Below, piece by piece: positions 17,363 to 25,013 of a DNA stretch of 43,589 nucleotides. Numbering within the stretch: the first letter of the stretch is position 1; each line of letters opens with the position of its first letter. Below the pieces are notes generated by a model. That model had not been told where the DNA came from. It saw only the letters and a list, made by a program, of their open reading frames with translations, and did no database searches. The stretch is taken from NCBI GenBank assembly GCA_002691625.1, contig NZIK01000035.1, positions 8,809 through 52,397 on the forward strand, written 5' to 3'. The DNA comes from Alteromonadaceae bacterium (GTDB lineage: Bacteria > Pseudomonadota > Gammaproteobacteria > Enterobacterales > Alteromonadaceae). The position numbers and the translations under genes were made by a program.

Positions 17363-17802
17363 ATATTCGCACGATAAATCATCATTTTAGCGTTTCGGGA
17401 CCGTTAACCAAGGCCGATATTTATGCCCTTGCCGAAGCGGGTGTTACTACGCTGATTAACGGCCGCCCGGATTTTGAAGAGCCCAATCAGATCCCGGATG
17501 CCATGTTGCGCAACTGGGCAAGGGGAGCCAGTTTGGAATACTACTTTGTACCGGTAGTCAGTGGTAACTACAGTGAGCGGGATGTCGCCGAATTTGGTCG
17601 GATCCTGTTGGGCGCCGAAGGCCGGGTCCATGCCATTTGCCGAACCGGTACCCGGGTACTGCATTTATGGGCCCTTGCCCGATGGGCTCAGGGGCTTAGT
17701 CAGTACGAAATAAAGCAGGCCGGCGACCAGGCCGGTGTCGACCTTGATGGCGTGCTTCTGACCTATCAGAACAGTATTAGCCAGTCGCAGAAGTTGCACT
17801 GA
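17359..17802 (+). CDS. DUF442 / Blh N-terminal-type phosphatase-like protein
   Basis: A 147-residue cytoplasmic protein of the DUF442 (TIGR01244) family. The phosphatase-like loop HAICRTGTR holds Cys94 and Arg99. In other bacteria this domain is fused to the N-terminus of Blh persulfide dioxygenase; here it is a separate gene, split from the dioxygenase by the exporter. It may relay or hydrolyse sulfane sulfur, or act as a phosphatase; its activity is not established. ATG overlaps the TSUP stop by 4 bp. Last gene of the operon. Confidence 0.8.
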   Translation: MNIRTINHHFSVSGPLTKADIYALAEAGVTTLINGRPDFEEPNQIPDAMLRNWARGASLEYYFVPVVSGNYSERDVAEFGRILLGAEGRVHAICRTGTRVLHLWALARWAQGLSQYEIKQAGDQAGVDLDGVLLTYQNSISQSQKLH

Positions 17803-17906
17803 AAAAGCCAATTGAATCAGTGCTTTAATCTCTTATGGGGCAGATGTCCGATAGGCAGGCAGGGAATAATCTGGCATCTTGACTCCCTCTTACAGGGACT
17901 ATTGCT

Positions 17907-19115
17907 ATGTATTTTTACCGTGTTTTCGTGTTCTTAACCACCGCTATCATTCCGATACTGAGTGGCAGTTTCTCTACTCATCTTCAGGCTTCAGAGCTCG
18001 CTGATTTAGCGGCGCTACGCGCTCAAGCTCAAGAGCGCGTCGAGCAGAATTATTCCTCTGATTGGATGGCTCATCAGAGTTCGTCGCTGAGTCGCTGGCT
18101 CATCGGCGCGCCGACGTTGGAAGTCTCCGCGTTACAATCTAACCTGGCTACCGGCACCGATGAGATTGAAGTGCGACTCGGCATGCAAATCCAGCGGCCA
18201 GATAATCTGGATTTATTTGACCAGATGGAGCAAACCAATCAGGCCATCTTGGTTGCCCAAGAGCGCCAGCAGACGTTGCTGATCTCCGGTTTGTTAAGGC
18301 AGCGTGCCTGGGGCGCAGCCATGGCACGCCAGCAGGTCAACGCGTTGAGTGATAAGCAGGTATGGCTCACCCGGCTGGGCACTCAGTTAACCGAGCGATT
18401 TAACGCCGGAGAACTATCACGCTTAGCTTATTTGCAGTGGCAACAGCAGCAACTTGATGTGCAGCAGGCACTGGTTAGCGCCAAAGCGGAATTAGCCGGT
18501 GCAATGCGAGCCTATACCGAGCTTACCGGTGTGCAGACACTCCCTGCCAACATGGCAGAATCGGTCACCGCTAATATCGACAGCGCACTGAATAGTCACC
18601 CTGAATTGAAACTCCTGAGCTTGCAGAAGCAATATGCCGCAGCGGCTTATCAGTATGGCCGGCAAAGCCAGAGCAACTGGGATGTTGCGCTGGTGGCGAG
18701 GCGCTTACAAAGCGTGATGGGCGATGAAAATCAGATAGGTATCGCGGTAGGGATCCCGCTGGCCATTGAGATGCCTGCCAACCCGCAGAATTTACAGGCC
18801 TGGCAGCAAACCGATCTGGCCCTTTCACAAACTCTGATGAATCTGCAAATGACGTTGCAGCAGCAGCTCAGCACGAATATGACCAGCCTCGCATCGCTGG
18901 AAGAACAAATTGCCATTGGTGAACAGCAAGTCGCTATCGGCGAACAAATTGTTGAGCAATTGGAACGGTTAAAGCAGAGCAGCGAGTTGGAGCAAAGCAA
19001 CTGGCTGCAATCGTTGCTACAGCAGCGTGACCGCACCTATCAACTGGAACAACTCAAACTTTCTCAGCAACAACTTGTTGCACAACTTAATCAACTGGCA
19101 GGGCAAGTGCTATGA
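17907..19115 (+). CDS. TolC/CzcC-like outer-membrane efflux protein
   Basis: 402 residues with a signal peptide (hydrophobic residues about 5-25) and long glutamine- and leucine-rich helices, as in the coiled-coil barrels of the outer-membrane factor family. It is divergent from textbook TolC, and the call relies on helical pattern plus position: its stop overlaps the adaptor gene by 4 bp, and the RND pump follows. ATG at 17907 has ACAGGGA 8 nt upstream. It would form the outer-membrane channel of the tripartite pump. Confidence 0.75.
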   Translation: MYFYRVFVFLTTAIIPILSGSFSTHLQASELADLAALRAQAQERVEQNYSSDWMAHQSSSLSRWLIGAPTLEVSALQSNLATGTDEIEVRLGMQIQRPDNLDLFDQMEQTNQAILVAQERQQTLLISGLLRQRAWGAAMARQQVNALSDKQVWLTRLGTQLTERFNAGELSRLAYLQWQQQQLDVQQALVSAKAELAGAMRAYTELTGVQTLPANMAESVTANIDSALNSHPELKLLSLQKQYAAAAYQYGRQSQSNWDVALVARRLQSVMGDENQIGIAVGIPLAIEMPANPQNLQAWQQTDLALSQTLMNLQMTLQQQLSTNMTSLASLEEQIAIGEQQVAIGEQIVEQLERLKQSSELEQSNWLQSLLQQRDRTYQLEQLKLSQQQLVAQLNQLAGQVL

Positions 19116-20137
19116 AGTCATTTTTCTCTTTTCTTTTGTTAGTGCTGACAGTCTCTGCTGCTTCAGCGCAAGAACAGCGTATCCCCCTTGAATCGCTTGG
19201 TCGCCTGTCACTGAATTTTGCCGCACCACAGATTGTGCCTGCTGTGCCAACACCGGCAGTAAGCGGTGAGGTAAGCTACCTTCCAGGGAATGGCTATCAA
19301 CTGGTATTGCCGTTTAGGGTGTTGCAGCAGCAGTACCTGGTAGCGCCACAAGCCTTTGTGGAGGCTAACACTCCGCTGGTTAAACTGACCGGCAGCGAGG
19401 TTCATCATTTCTACGAAATGTTAAGAGCTCAAAAGGAGATTTACCGTCACGCAGAGCAGCGATACCAACAAAATCTGCCATTATTTAAAAGCAAGTCCAT
19501 AAATCAGCAATCCTGGCAGGCAATTACCGATCACTACTTTGCCAGTAAACTTGAGCTGGGCCACCTTGAACATGCCGAAGAGCTGTTACAGCTGGCAAAT
19601 GATGACGATTCGGCGTTACTCACTGCTCCCGTAGCCGGTGTGTTTATCCCGGCCGGTGAACAACTGGATACCGAAGCGTTTGTTTATGGTGAAGTGATTG
19701 AACAGAGCGCGTTACGCCTGAAAGTACAGCTGCCATCCCAGCTAGCCGATAAGGTATCGGCATTAACGGTGGGTACTTGTCATCTTGACGTTACCTATCG
19801 CGAACGTTTAAGCAGGGGGCTGGTCAGCCGGTTATGGAGCGCCCCGGTTACCGGCAATACTGAGTGTGCGCTACATTTTGCTGATGCGGTTATGGTGACA
19901 CCGGTCATCGAGCAGGCGGGCCTGGCTGTGCCTGCCTCAAGCGTTTATTTTTTTGAGGGCGAGTATTATGCCCTGGCTAAAGACGGGTTAGAGTTAGTGC
20001 CGGTGGCGGTAACCGTGCTGGGGCGTCACGATGGCCAACTGCTGATTGCCGATAGTAAACAGCTTAAGAATGCGCAGGTACTCACCTCGTCAGTGAGTGC
20101 GGTGCAAGGCATTTTACTGGGTTTGGGAGGCGAATAA
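19112..20137 (+). CDS. RND efflux periplasmic adaptor
   Basis: A 341-residue secreted protein (signal peptide ending VSAASAQ) of the membrane-fusion type. A central helical hairpin (about 100-165) is flanked by β-rich segments; TAPVAGVFIPAGEQL looks like a lipoyl-type half-domain. It links the inner-membrane pump to the outer-membrane channel. It overlaps the tolC-like gene by 4 bp and ends directly before the pump ATG (stop TAA at 20135-20137). No metal-binding His/Met cluster is evident, so the substrate remains open. Confidence 0.8.
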   Translation: MKSFFSFLLLVLTVSAASAQEQRIPLESLGRLSLNFAAPQIVPAVPTPAVSGEVSYLPGNGYQLVLPFRVLQQQYLVAPQAFVEANTPLVKLTGSEVHHFYEMLRAQKEIYRHAEQRYQQNLPLFKSKSINQQSWQAITDHYFASKLELGHLEHAEELLQLANDDDSALLTAPVAGVFIPAGEQLDTEAFVYGEVIEQSALRLKVQLPSQLADKVSALTVGTCHLDVTYRERLSRGLVSRLWSAPVTGNTECALHFADAVMVTPVIEQAGLAVPASSVYFFEGEYYALAKDGLELVPVAVTVLGRHDGQLLIADSKQLKNAQVLTSSVSAVQGILLGLGGE

Positions 20138-23100
20138 ATGATTGCCCGCTGGATCCAATTTTCCTTAAGTCAGCGAATTTTCGTGTTGGCGCTGTTTGCC
20201 GTAGCCCTGACAGCCGGGGTAAGTGCCTGGCTGAAATTGCCTGTAGATGCGTTTCCGGATATTTCCCCCACGCAAGTTAACGTGATTATTAAAGCGCCGG
20301 GCATGACCGCCGAAGAAATTGAGGCGCAAATTACCCAGCCACTGGAAACCGAGTTGCTGGGGATCCCCGATAAAGCAGTACTGCGCTCAACCACTAAATA
20401 CGCCATTACCTCTATTACCCTGGATTTTGTGGAGGGGACCGATATTTACTGGGCCCGGCAGCAGGTGGCGGAACGCCTGAATAATCTGTGGAGTGAATTA
20501 CCGCCCACGGTAGACGGTGGTATTGCACCAATGAGTACGCCGCTCAGCGAAATGTTTATGCTGACCCTGGAAAACCCCAATCTGTCACTCATGGAGCGCA
20601 AGCATTTACTGGACTGGCAGATACGGCCGGCGCTGCGCACTGTTGCCGGTGTGGCAGAGGTGAATGTGTTGGGTGGCTATACCAAAACTGTGCAGTTCAC
20701 TCCGGATGTACAGCGAATGAGTGCCCTGGGCCTGACATTGCCTGATGTGGCCGACGCGCTGACCAGATCGAATATTAATGGCAGCATCGGCCGCATAGAG
20801 GTGGGTAATGATACGCTAATTGTTCGAAGCGAGGGGCGTTTCACTCAGTTGGAAGACGTGGCTGAACGAGTGGTTGCCATTAAAGATGGTGGTGCCATTC
20901 GACTCGACGACATTGGCCGTTTGTCGGTAGGCAGCCTGGCCCGTTATGGCGGGGTCACTAAAGACGGTGAAGAAACCACCGAAGCGCTGATTGTCGCGCT
21001 AAAAAACAGTAATACCGCCGAGGTGGTGGAGTCAGTACAGGCAAAGCTTGCGCAAATTAAGCCCGGTTTACCTGCCGGCACCGAGGTAAACGTATTCTAT
21101 AACCGCAAAAACCTCATCGATACCGCGGTGGGAACCATCACCAGTGCGCTCGGACAGGCAATTGTGATTGTTGTAGTGCTACTGGCGGTGTTTCTTGGCC
21201 AGATTGGCGCGTCGTTTGTGGTGGCCTGTGTTATCCCGGTAGCGGTACTCATTACTTTTTATTTAATGAGCGTGACCAATCTTACCGCTAACCTCATGAG
21301 TCTGGGCGGTCTGGTAATTGCCATTGGCATGTTGGTGGATGCCTCGGTGGTCGTGGTGGAAAATATCGTTTCGCAGCTTTCCCGGGGAGTACCTTTGCCA
21401 AGGCTGCATGTGATTTATCGTTCGGCTAAAGCGGTTGCTACGCCGGTCATCGCCGGTACGCTGATTGTGCTGGTGGTCTTTACGCCTTTGCTAACCCTCA
21501 CCGGACTTGAAGGCAAATTGTTCAGCCCGGTGGCGATGACCATCATGTTTGCCATGGCCGTAGCGCTGGTAAGTGCCTTTACCATTATTCCGGTGCTGGC
21601 ATCGTTCTTTGTTCGTAAAGCGCCGCAGCAACTTCCGGGTTATTTGCAGGCATTACAAAACGGCTTTGAAAGCGCTTTGCGAAAAGCCATAGCGGTACCG
21701 AAAACTCTGTTCATTGCGATGGCGATAACCCTTGCCCTCACTGTGCTAGCCTTTACGCAGTTGGGCAAAACCTTTATGCCAACCCTGGATGAGGGCGACC
21801 TGATTGTGCAACTGGAAAAATCCCCCACACTTTCGCTAACGGCCTCCCTTGAGCTGGATAAGCAAATTGAAGAGGCGTTACTCGCCGAAGTTCCGGAGAT
21901 TAAGCAAATTGTGGCGCGCACCGGCTCGGACGAACTGGGGCTTGATCCCATGAGCCTTAACGAAACCGATGTGTTTATGCAGCTTGCCCCCACCGATGAA
22001 TGGCGCTTCGACACTAAGGCCGAACTGGCCAACGCAATACGTGATGTATTGAAGGGCTTCCCCGGTATTAACTACGGCTTCACCCAGCCCATTCAAATGC
22101 GCATATCCGAAATGCTTACTGGCAGTACCGGCATGGTAAGCATTAAAATTTTTGGTGATGACATTGCCCGCCTCACCGATGTGGCCAGTGAGGTTGCGAA
22201 AGTAACGGAAAGCGTGCAGGGCGCGCTCGACGTTAACAAAACGCTGATGGAAGGCGGCGACTATTTACGCATTAAGCCAAAAATGGATATCGCACTGAGA
22301 TTTGATATGTCGCTCACCGCATTGTCTGATTATTTACAAATGCAGGTGAACGGTGTGCAGGTTACCGACATCATTAACGGCCGCATCGTAACGCCGCTGA
22401 TGTTTTCTAATCAGCGTGAAGGCATTGCGGCAATAGGTAGCGATATTGAACTGGCTAACCTGCCAATCCAGCTGCCCGATGGCACCTTACTGGCTTTATC
22501 TCAGGTCGCAGAGCTTGAGCGGGTAGAAGGCCCTGCGGTGATTGAGCGGGAGGATGCCTTACGTTATGTGATGGTCAGTGCGAATGTGGAAAATCGTGAC
22601 CTGGCGTCTTTTGTTGAAGAAGTCGCTGCCGAGGTGAATAGCAGTGTGACTTTGCCTACCGGCTATACGGTAAGTTACGGTGGCGAGTTTGAAAATCAGA
22701 TCCGCGCGACCAATAACCTGCTGACTATCATTCCGCTGGTACTGGGCGTTATTCTGATTATCCTGTTTACCCAGCTTAAGGAGCTTAAGCTGGCGCTGCT
22801 GATTCTGGCCAATATCCCGTTTGCGTTGGTGGGGGGGGTGTTTGCTTTGTGGTTTACCGGTGAATACCTGTCGGTACCCGCTTCAGTTGGGTTTATAGCG
22901 CTACTCGGTGTGGCGGTACTCAATGGGGTGGTGATGCTGTCGCATTTTCAGCAGCTGGCAAAGCTGGCTGGTGATTTTAAAGAGCACATTATCCAGGGAG
23001 CGAAAGACCGCCTGCGGCCTATCCTGATGACCGCAACCACGGCTATTTTTGGTTTGATGCCGCTGGCTTTTGCTACCGGCCCGGGCTCTGAAATCCAAAA

Positions 23101-23206
23101 ACCACTGGCCATTGTGGTGATTGGCGGTCTGCTTTCCTCCACTCTGGTAACACTTATTATTCTGCCGATTCTGTATTTCACTCTGGAGCGTAAACATCAT
23201 GTCTGA
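20138..23206 (+). CDS. RND efflux pump, CzcA/CusA (heavy-metal) type
   Basis: Proton-driven inner-membrane pump of 1022 residues with the N-terminal signature LKLPVDAFPDISPTQVNV and the switch of two large periplasmic loops between membrane segments. The TM4 region reads AIGMLVDASVVVVENI, with the conserved Asp and Glu of heavy-metal RND pumps. The C-terminal half has the matching ALLGVAVLNGVVML stretch. Ribosome site GGGAGG precedes the ATG. Metal export (copper/silver or zinc/cobalt type) is likely from family resemblance, but the exact metal cannot be assigned. Confidence 0.88.
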   Translation: MIARWIQFSLSQRIFVLALFAVALTAGVSAWLKLPVDAFPDISPTQVNVIIKAPGMTAEEIEAQITQPLETELLGIPDKAVLRSTTKYAITSITLDFVEGTDIYWARQQVAERLNNLWSELPPTVDGGIAPMSTPLSEMFMLTLENPNLSLMERKHLLDWQIRPALRTVAGVAEVNVLGGYTKTVQFTPDVQRMSALGLTLPDVADALTRSNINGSIGRIEVGNDTLIVRSEGRFTQLEDVAERVVAIKDGGAIRLDDIGRLSVGSLARYGGVTKDGEETTEALIVALKNSNTAEVVESVQAKLAQIKPGLPAGTEVNVFYNRKNLIDTAVGTITSALGQAIVIVVVLLAVFLGQIGASFVVACVIPVAVLITFYLMSVTNLTANLMSLGGLVIAIGMLVDASVVVVENIVSQLSRGVPLPRLHVIYRSAKAVATPVIAGTLIVLVVFTPLLTLTGLEGKLFSPVAMTIMFAMAVALVSAFTIIPVLASFFVRKAPQQLPGYLQALQNGFESALRKAIAVPKTLFIAMAITLALTVLAFTQLGKTFMPTLDEGDLIVQLEKSPTLSLTASLELDKQIEEALLAEVPEIKQIVARTGSDELGLDPMSLNETDVFMQLAPTDEWRFDTKAELANAIRDVLKGFPGINYGFTQPIQMRISEMLTGSTGMVSIKIFGDDIARLTDVASEVAKVTESVQGALDVNKTLMEGGDYLRIKPKMDIALRFDMSLTALSDYLQMQVNGVQVTDIINGRIVTPLMFSNQREGIAAIGSDIELANLPIQLPDGTLLALSQVAELERVEGPAVIEREDALRYVMVSANVENRDLASFVEEVAAEVNSSVTLPTGYTVSYGGEFENQIRATNNLLTIIPLVLGVILIILFTQLKELKLALLILANIPFALVGGVFALWFTGEYLSVPASVGFIALLGVAVLNGVVMLSHFQQLAKLAGDFKEHIIQGAKDRLRPILMTATTAIFGLMPLAFATGPGSEIQKPLAIVVIGGLLSSTLVTLIILPILYFTLERKHHV

Positions 23207-23501
23207 ACAATGCATATTTAGCTGCTTTGTGGATCCTGAAACCGTCGATAACGTGGTGGATTGTTTATTGTGCCAGTCGTTTGTTGGCGGGTTTTCCATG
23301 CATGGTATTGAAGGCTACAGTAAGGAACATGCAAATTATTCGGTGAGTGAGCAGGTTGCCGGCCATCGGTCGGTGTGCCGCATTGATATTCGCCTGCAGC
23401 ATAAAGAGCTGGATAATTTAACGGCCGCCCTGGCGGCATTATCGTTACAGCATCGTATTCGCTACTGGGTTACACCGGTTATTGATAGCGGCATTATATA
23501 G
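23199..23501 (+). CDS. DUF3240 family protein linked to the RND pump
   Basis: A 100-residue soluble protein starting MSEQCIFSCFVDPETVDNVV, with the ferredoxin-like PII/CutA-type layout of DUF3240. Such genes regularly follow heavy-metal RND pumps. It overlaps the pump gene by 8 bp, so it is translationally coupled. Three cysteines in its first quarter and a later Cys-Arg segment could bind metal. A cytoplasmic metal sensor or pump modulator is plausible; no function is proven. Confidence 0.75.
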   Translation: MSEQCIFSCFVDPETVDNVVDCLLCQSFVGGFSMHGIEGYSKEHANYSVSEQVAGHRSVCRIDIRLQHKELDNLTAALAALSLQHRIRYWVTPVIDSGII

Positions 23502-23524
23502 TCAGGCCGCTAGTACTTAGACCT

Positions 23525-23536
23525 AAGCTTAAGCTT
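23525..23536. repeat. 12-bp palindrome between efflux and glycosyltransferase operons
   Basis: AAGCTTAAGCTT is a perfect palindrome made of two tandem AAGCTT units, framed by AGAC and GTCT in inverted orientation. It lies 24 bp after the DUF3240 stop and before the GT2 gene. It may be part of a hairpin or an operator; no T-run follows immediately. Confidence 0.4.
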
Positions 23537-23589
23537 GTCTTAATAAAACTCATGTAGCTTATTGTGAAAACAATAACATGTGGTGAGTT

Positions 23590-24315
23590 GTGAACGTTTC
23601 TTTTGTGATACCGGCAAAAAATGAACAGGGCAATATCCGGCCGTTGGTGGCTGAGATTACTCAGTATACGCCGCCAGACGTGGCGTTTGAAATCATCTAT
23701 GTGGATGATGGCAGTACGGATGGCACGCTCAGTGAAATACGTGAACTTGCAAACGAGTTGCCTGTTTGCCTGCGTGTGGTGCAGCATGAAAAATCTATGG
23801 GGCAGTCCACCGCCATCATGACCGGGGTTCGTTATGCTCGTTATGATTGGATTATCACGCTGGATGCCGATGGTCAGAACGATCCGGCGGATATCCCACG
23901 TTTTATTGAGGTCGCTGCGCGTCAGCCGATAGAAACGGATTTTTGTGTTGCCGGCTATCGTAAAAATCGTAAGGATACCGCCTGGAAGCGTTTTCAGTCG
24001 CGCATTGCTAATCGGGTACGCCAGCGTTTGTTGAATGATGAAACGCCCGATACCGGCTGCGGTTTAAAATTGATCCCGCGCAGCACGTTTTTATCTTTGC
24101 CTTACTTCGATCATATGCATCGTTTCCTGCCGGCGCTGGTAAAGCGCCTTGAAGGACGTGTTTTTGTGGTGGAAGTCAATCATCGCGACCGCCATTGTGG
24201 CACTTCTAATTACACCATGTTGAGTCGGCTCGGCGTGGGTATTGTGGATTTATTTGGTGTTATATGGTTACTTAGGCGGGCGAAATGCCCTCATCCTCAG
24301 GAAGTTACCGATTGA
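23590..24315 (+). CDS. Family 2 glycosyltransferase (dolichyl/polyprenyl-phosphate sugar synthase-like)
   Basis: 241 residues starting FVIPAKNEQGNIRPLV, with VDDGSTDGT (nucleotide-sugar binding) and TLDADGQNDPAD (metal-binding DxD-type motif), as in ArnC/DPM1-like enzymes that load a sugar on undecaprenyl phosphate. It lacks the C-terminal membrane helices of ArnC. GTG start with GGTGAG upstream. Its stop overlaps the next gene by one base; a GT39-type transferase follows two genes on. It likely makes the lipid-linked donor used by that transferase. Confidence 0.85.
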   Translation: MNVSFVIPAKNEQGNIRPLVAEITQYTPPDVAFEIIYVDDGSTDGTLSEIRELANELPVCLRVVQHEKSMGQSTAIMTGVRYARYDWIITLDADGQNDPADIPRFIEVAARQPIETDFCVAGYRKNRKDTAWKRFQSRIANRVRQRLLNDETPDTGCGLKLIPRSTFLSLPYFDHMHRFLPALVKRLEGRVFVVEVNHRDRHCGTSNYTMLSRLGVGIVDLFGVIWLLRRAKCPHPQEVTD

Positions 24316-25007
24316 TGCCTAAAACCAGTACTATGAATCGTTTGCAAGCGAGTATACGTGCGCTGTTAAAGCCGCTGATAGCCTGTCTGGTTATTGCCAG
24401 TTTGGTAAAAATGGCGAGCCTCGGTGAATACGCGGATCCGCAGGCTGTTGAACGGTGGCTTACCGCTCAGGGCATTCTTGGGTGGCCATTGCTTGTTGTA
24501 ACCGGCGTGTTGTTGATGCTGGTGGGGTTTCCTCGTCAGATAGTGGCTTTTATTGGTGGTGGCCTGCTGGGCGTGACAGCAGGCACGTTACTTTCCACCG
24601 CGATGGCAGCCATTGCCTGTGCAACGACTTTTATGATTTCCCGTTACTTTTTTCAGGCCTGGGTCAAGCGCCGCTTTCCCGGCGTGATCGCAAAACTCCA
24701 TCCGCTGCTTGCAGGAAAACCCTATACCGCGACCCTGGCAATAAGATTACTGCCTATTGGCAGTAATGCGCTCACCAATATTGTGGCGGGTGCCAGTACC
24801 ATTAAAGGCCGGGCTTTTGTCAGCGCATCGGCGTTGGGGTACGTGCCGCAGATGCTAACTTTCGCCCTTATGGGGCAGGGCATGGAACAGATGTCTTCGT
24901 GGCAGATCAGCGTTAGCCTGAGCTTACTGGTGTGTTCGGTGTTACTTGGCGCACACCTCTATCGCTGGTATCAGCAACAACCAGCCAGCTCTGTTTCAAC
25001 GCGCTAA
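24315..25007 (+). CDS. VTT-domain (DedA/TVP38-like) membrane protein
   Basis: A 230-residue inner-membrane protein with the VTT/SNARE-associated pattern: VGFPRQIVAFIGGGLLGVTAG in the first half and TLAIRLLPIGSNALTNIVAGAS in the second, matching the re-entrant loops of DedA/TMEM41-like proteins. Members act as lipid scramblases or flippases, some for undecaprenyl phosphate. Sitting between a GT2 and a GT39 gene, it may flip the lipid-linked sugar; that is inference. Start overlaps the GT2 stop by one base. Confidence 0.82.
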   Translation: MPKTSTMNRLQASIRALLKPLIACLVIASLVKMASLGEYADPQAVERWLTAQGILGWPLLVVTGVLLMLVGFPRQIVAFIGGGLLGVTAGTLLSTAMAAIACATTFMISRYFFQAWVKRRFPGVIAKLHPLLAGKPYTATLAIRLLPIGSNALTNIVAGASTIKGRAFVSASALGYVPQMLTFALMGQGMEQMSSWQISVSLSLLVCSVLLGAHLYRWYQQQPASSVSTR

Positions 25008-25013
25008 TTGACT

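Noticed and set aside
17879-17902. TTGACTCCCTCTTACAGGGA dyad before the TolC-like gene, resembling a MerR-type metal promoter
   Set aside because: The AGGGA arm is at the ideal place for the ribosome site of ATG 17907, and no acceptable -10 box is left before the start codon. The dyad is short and probably coincidental.
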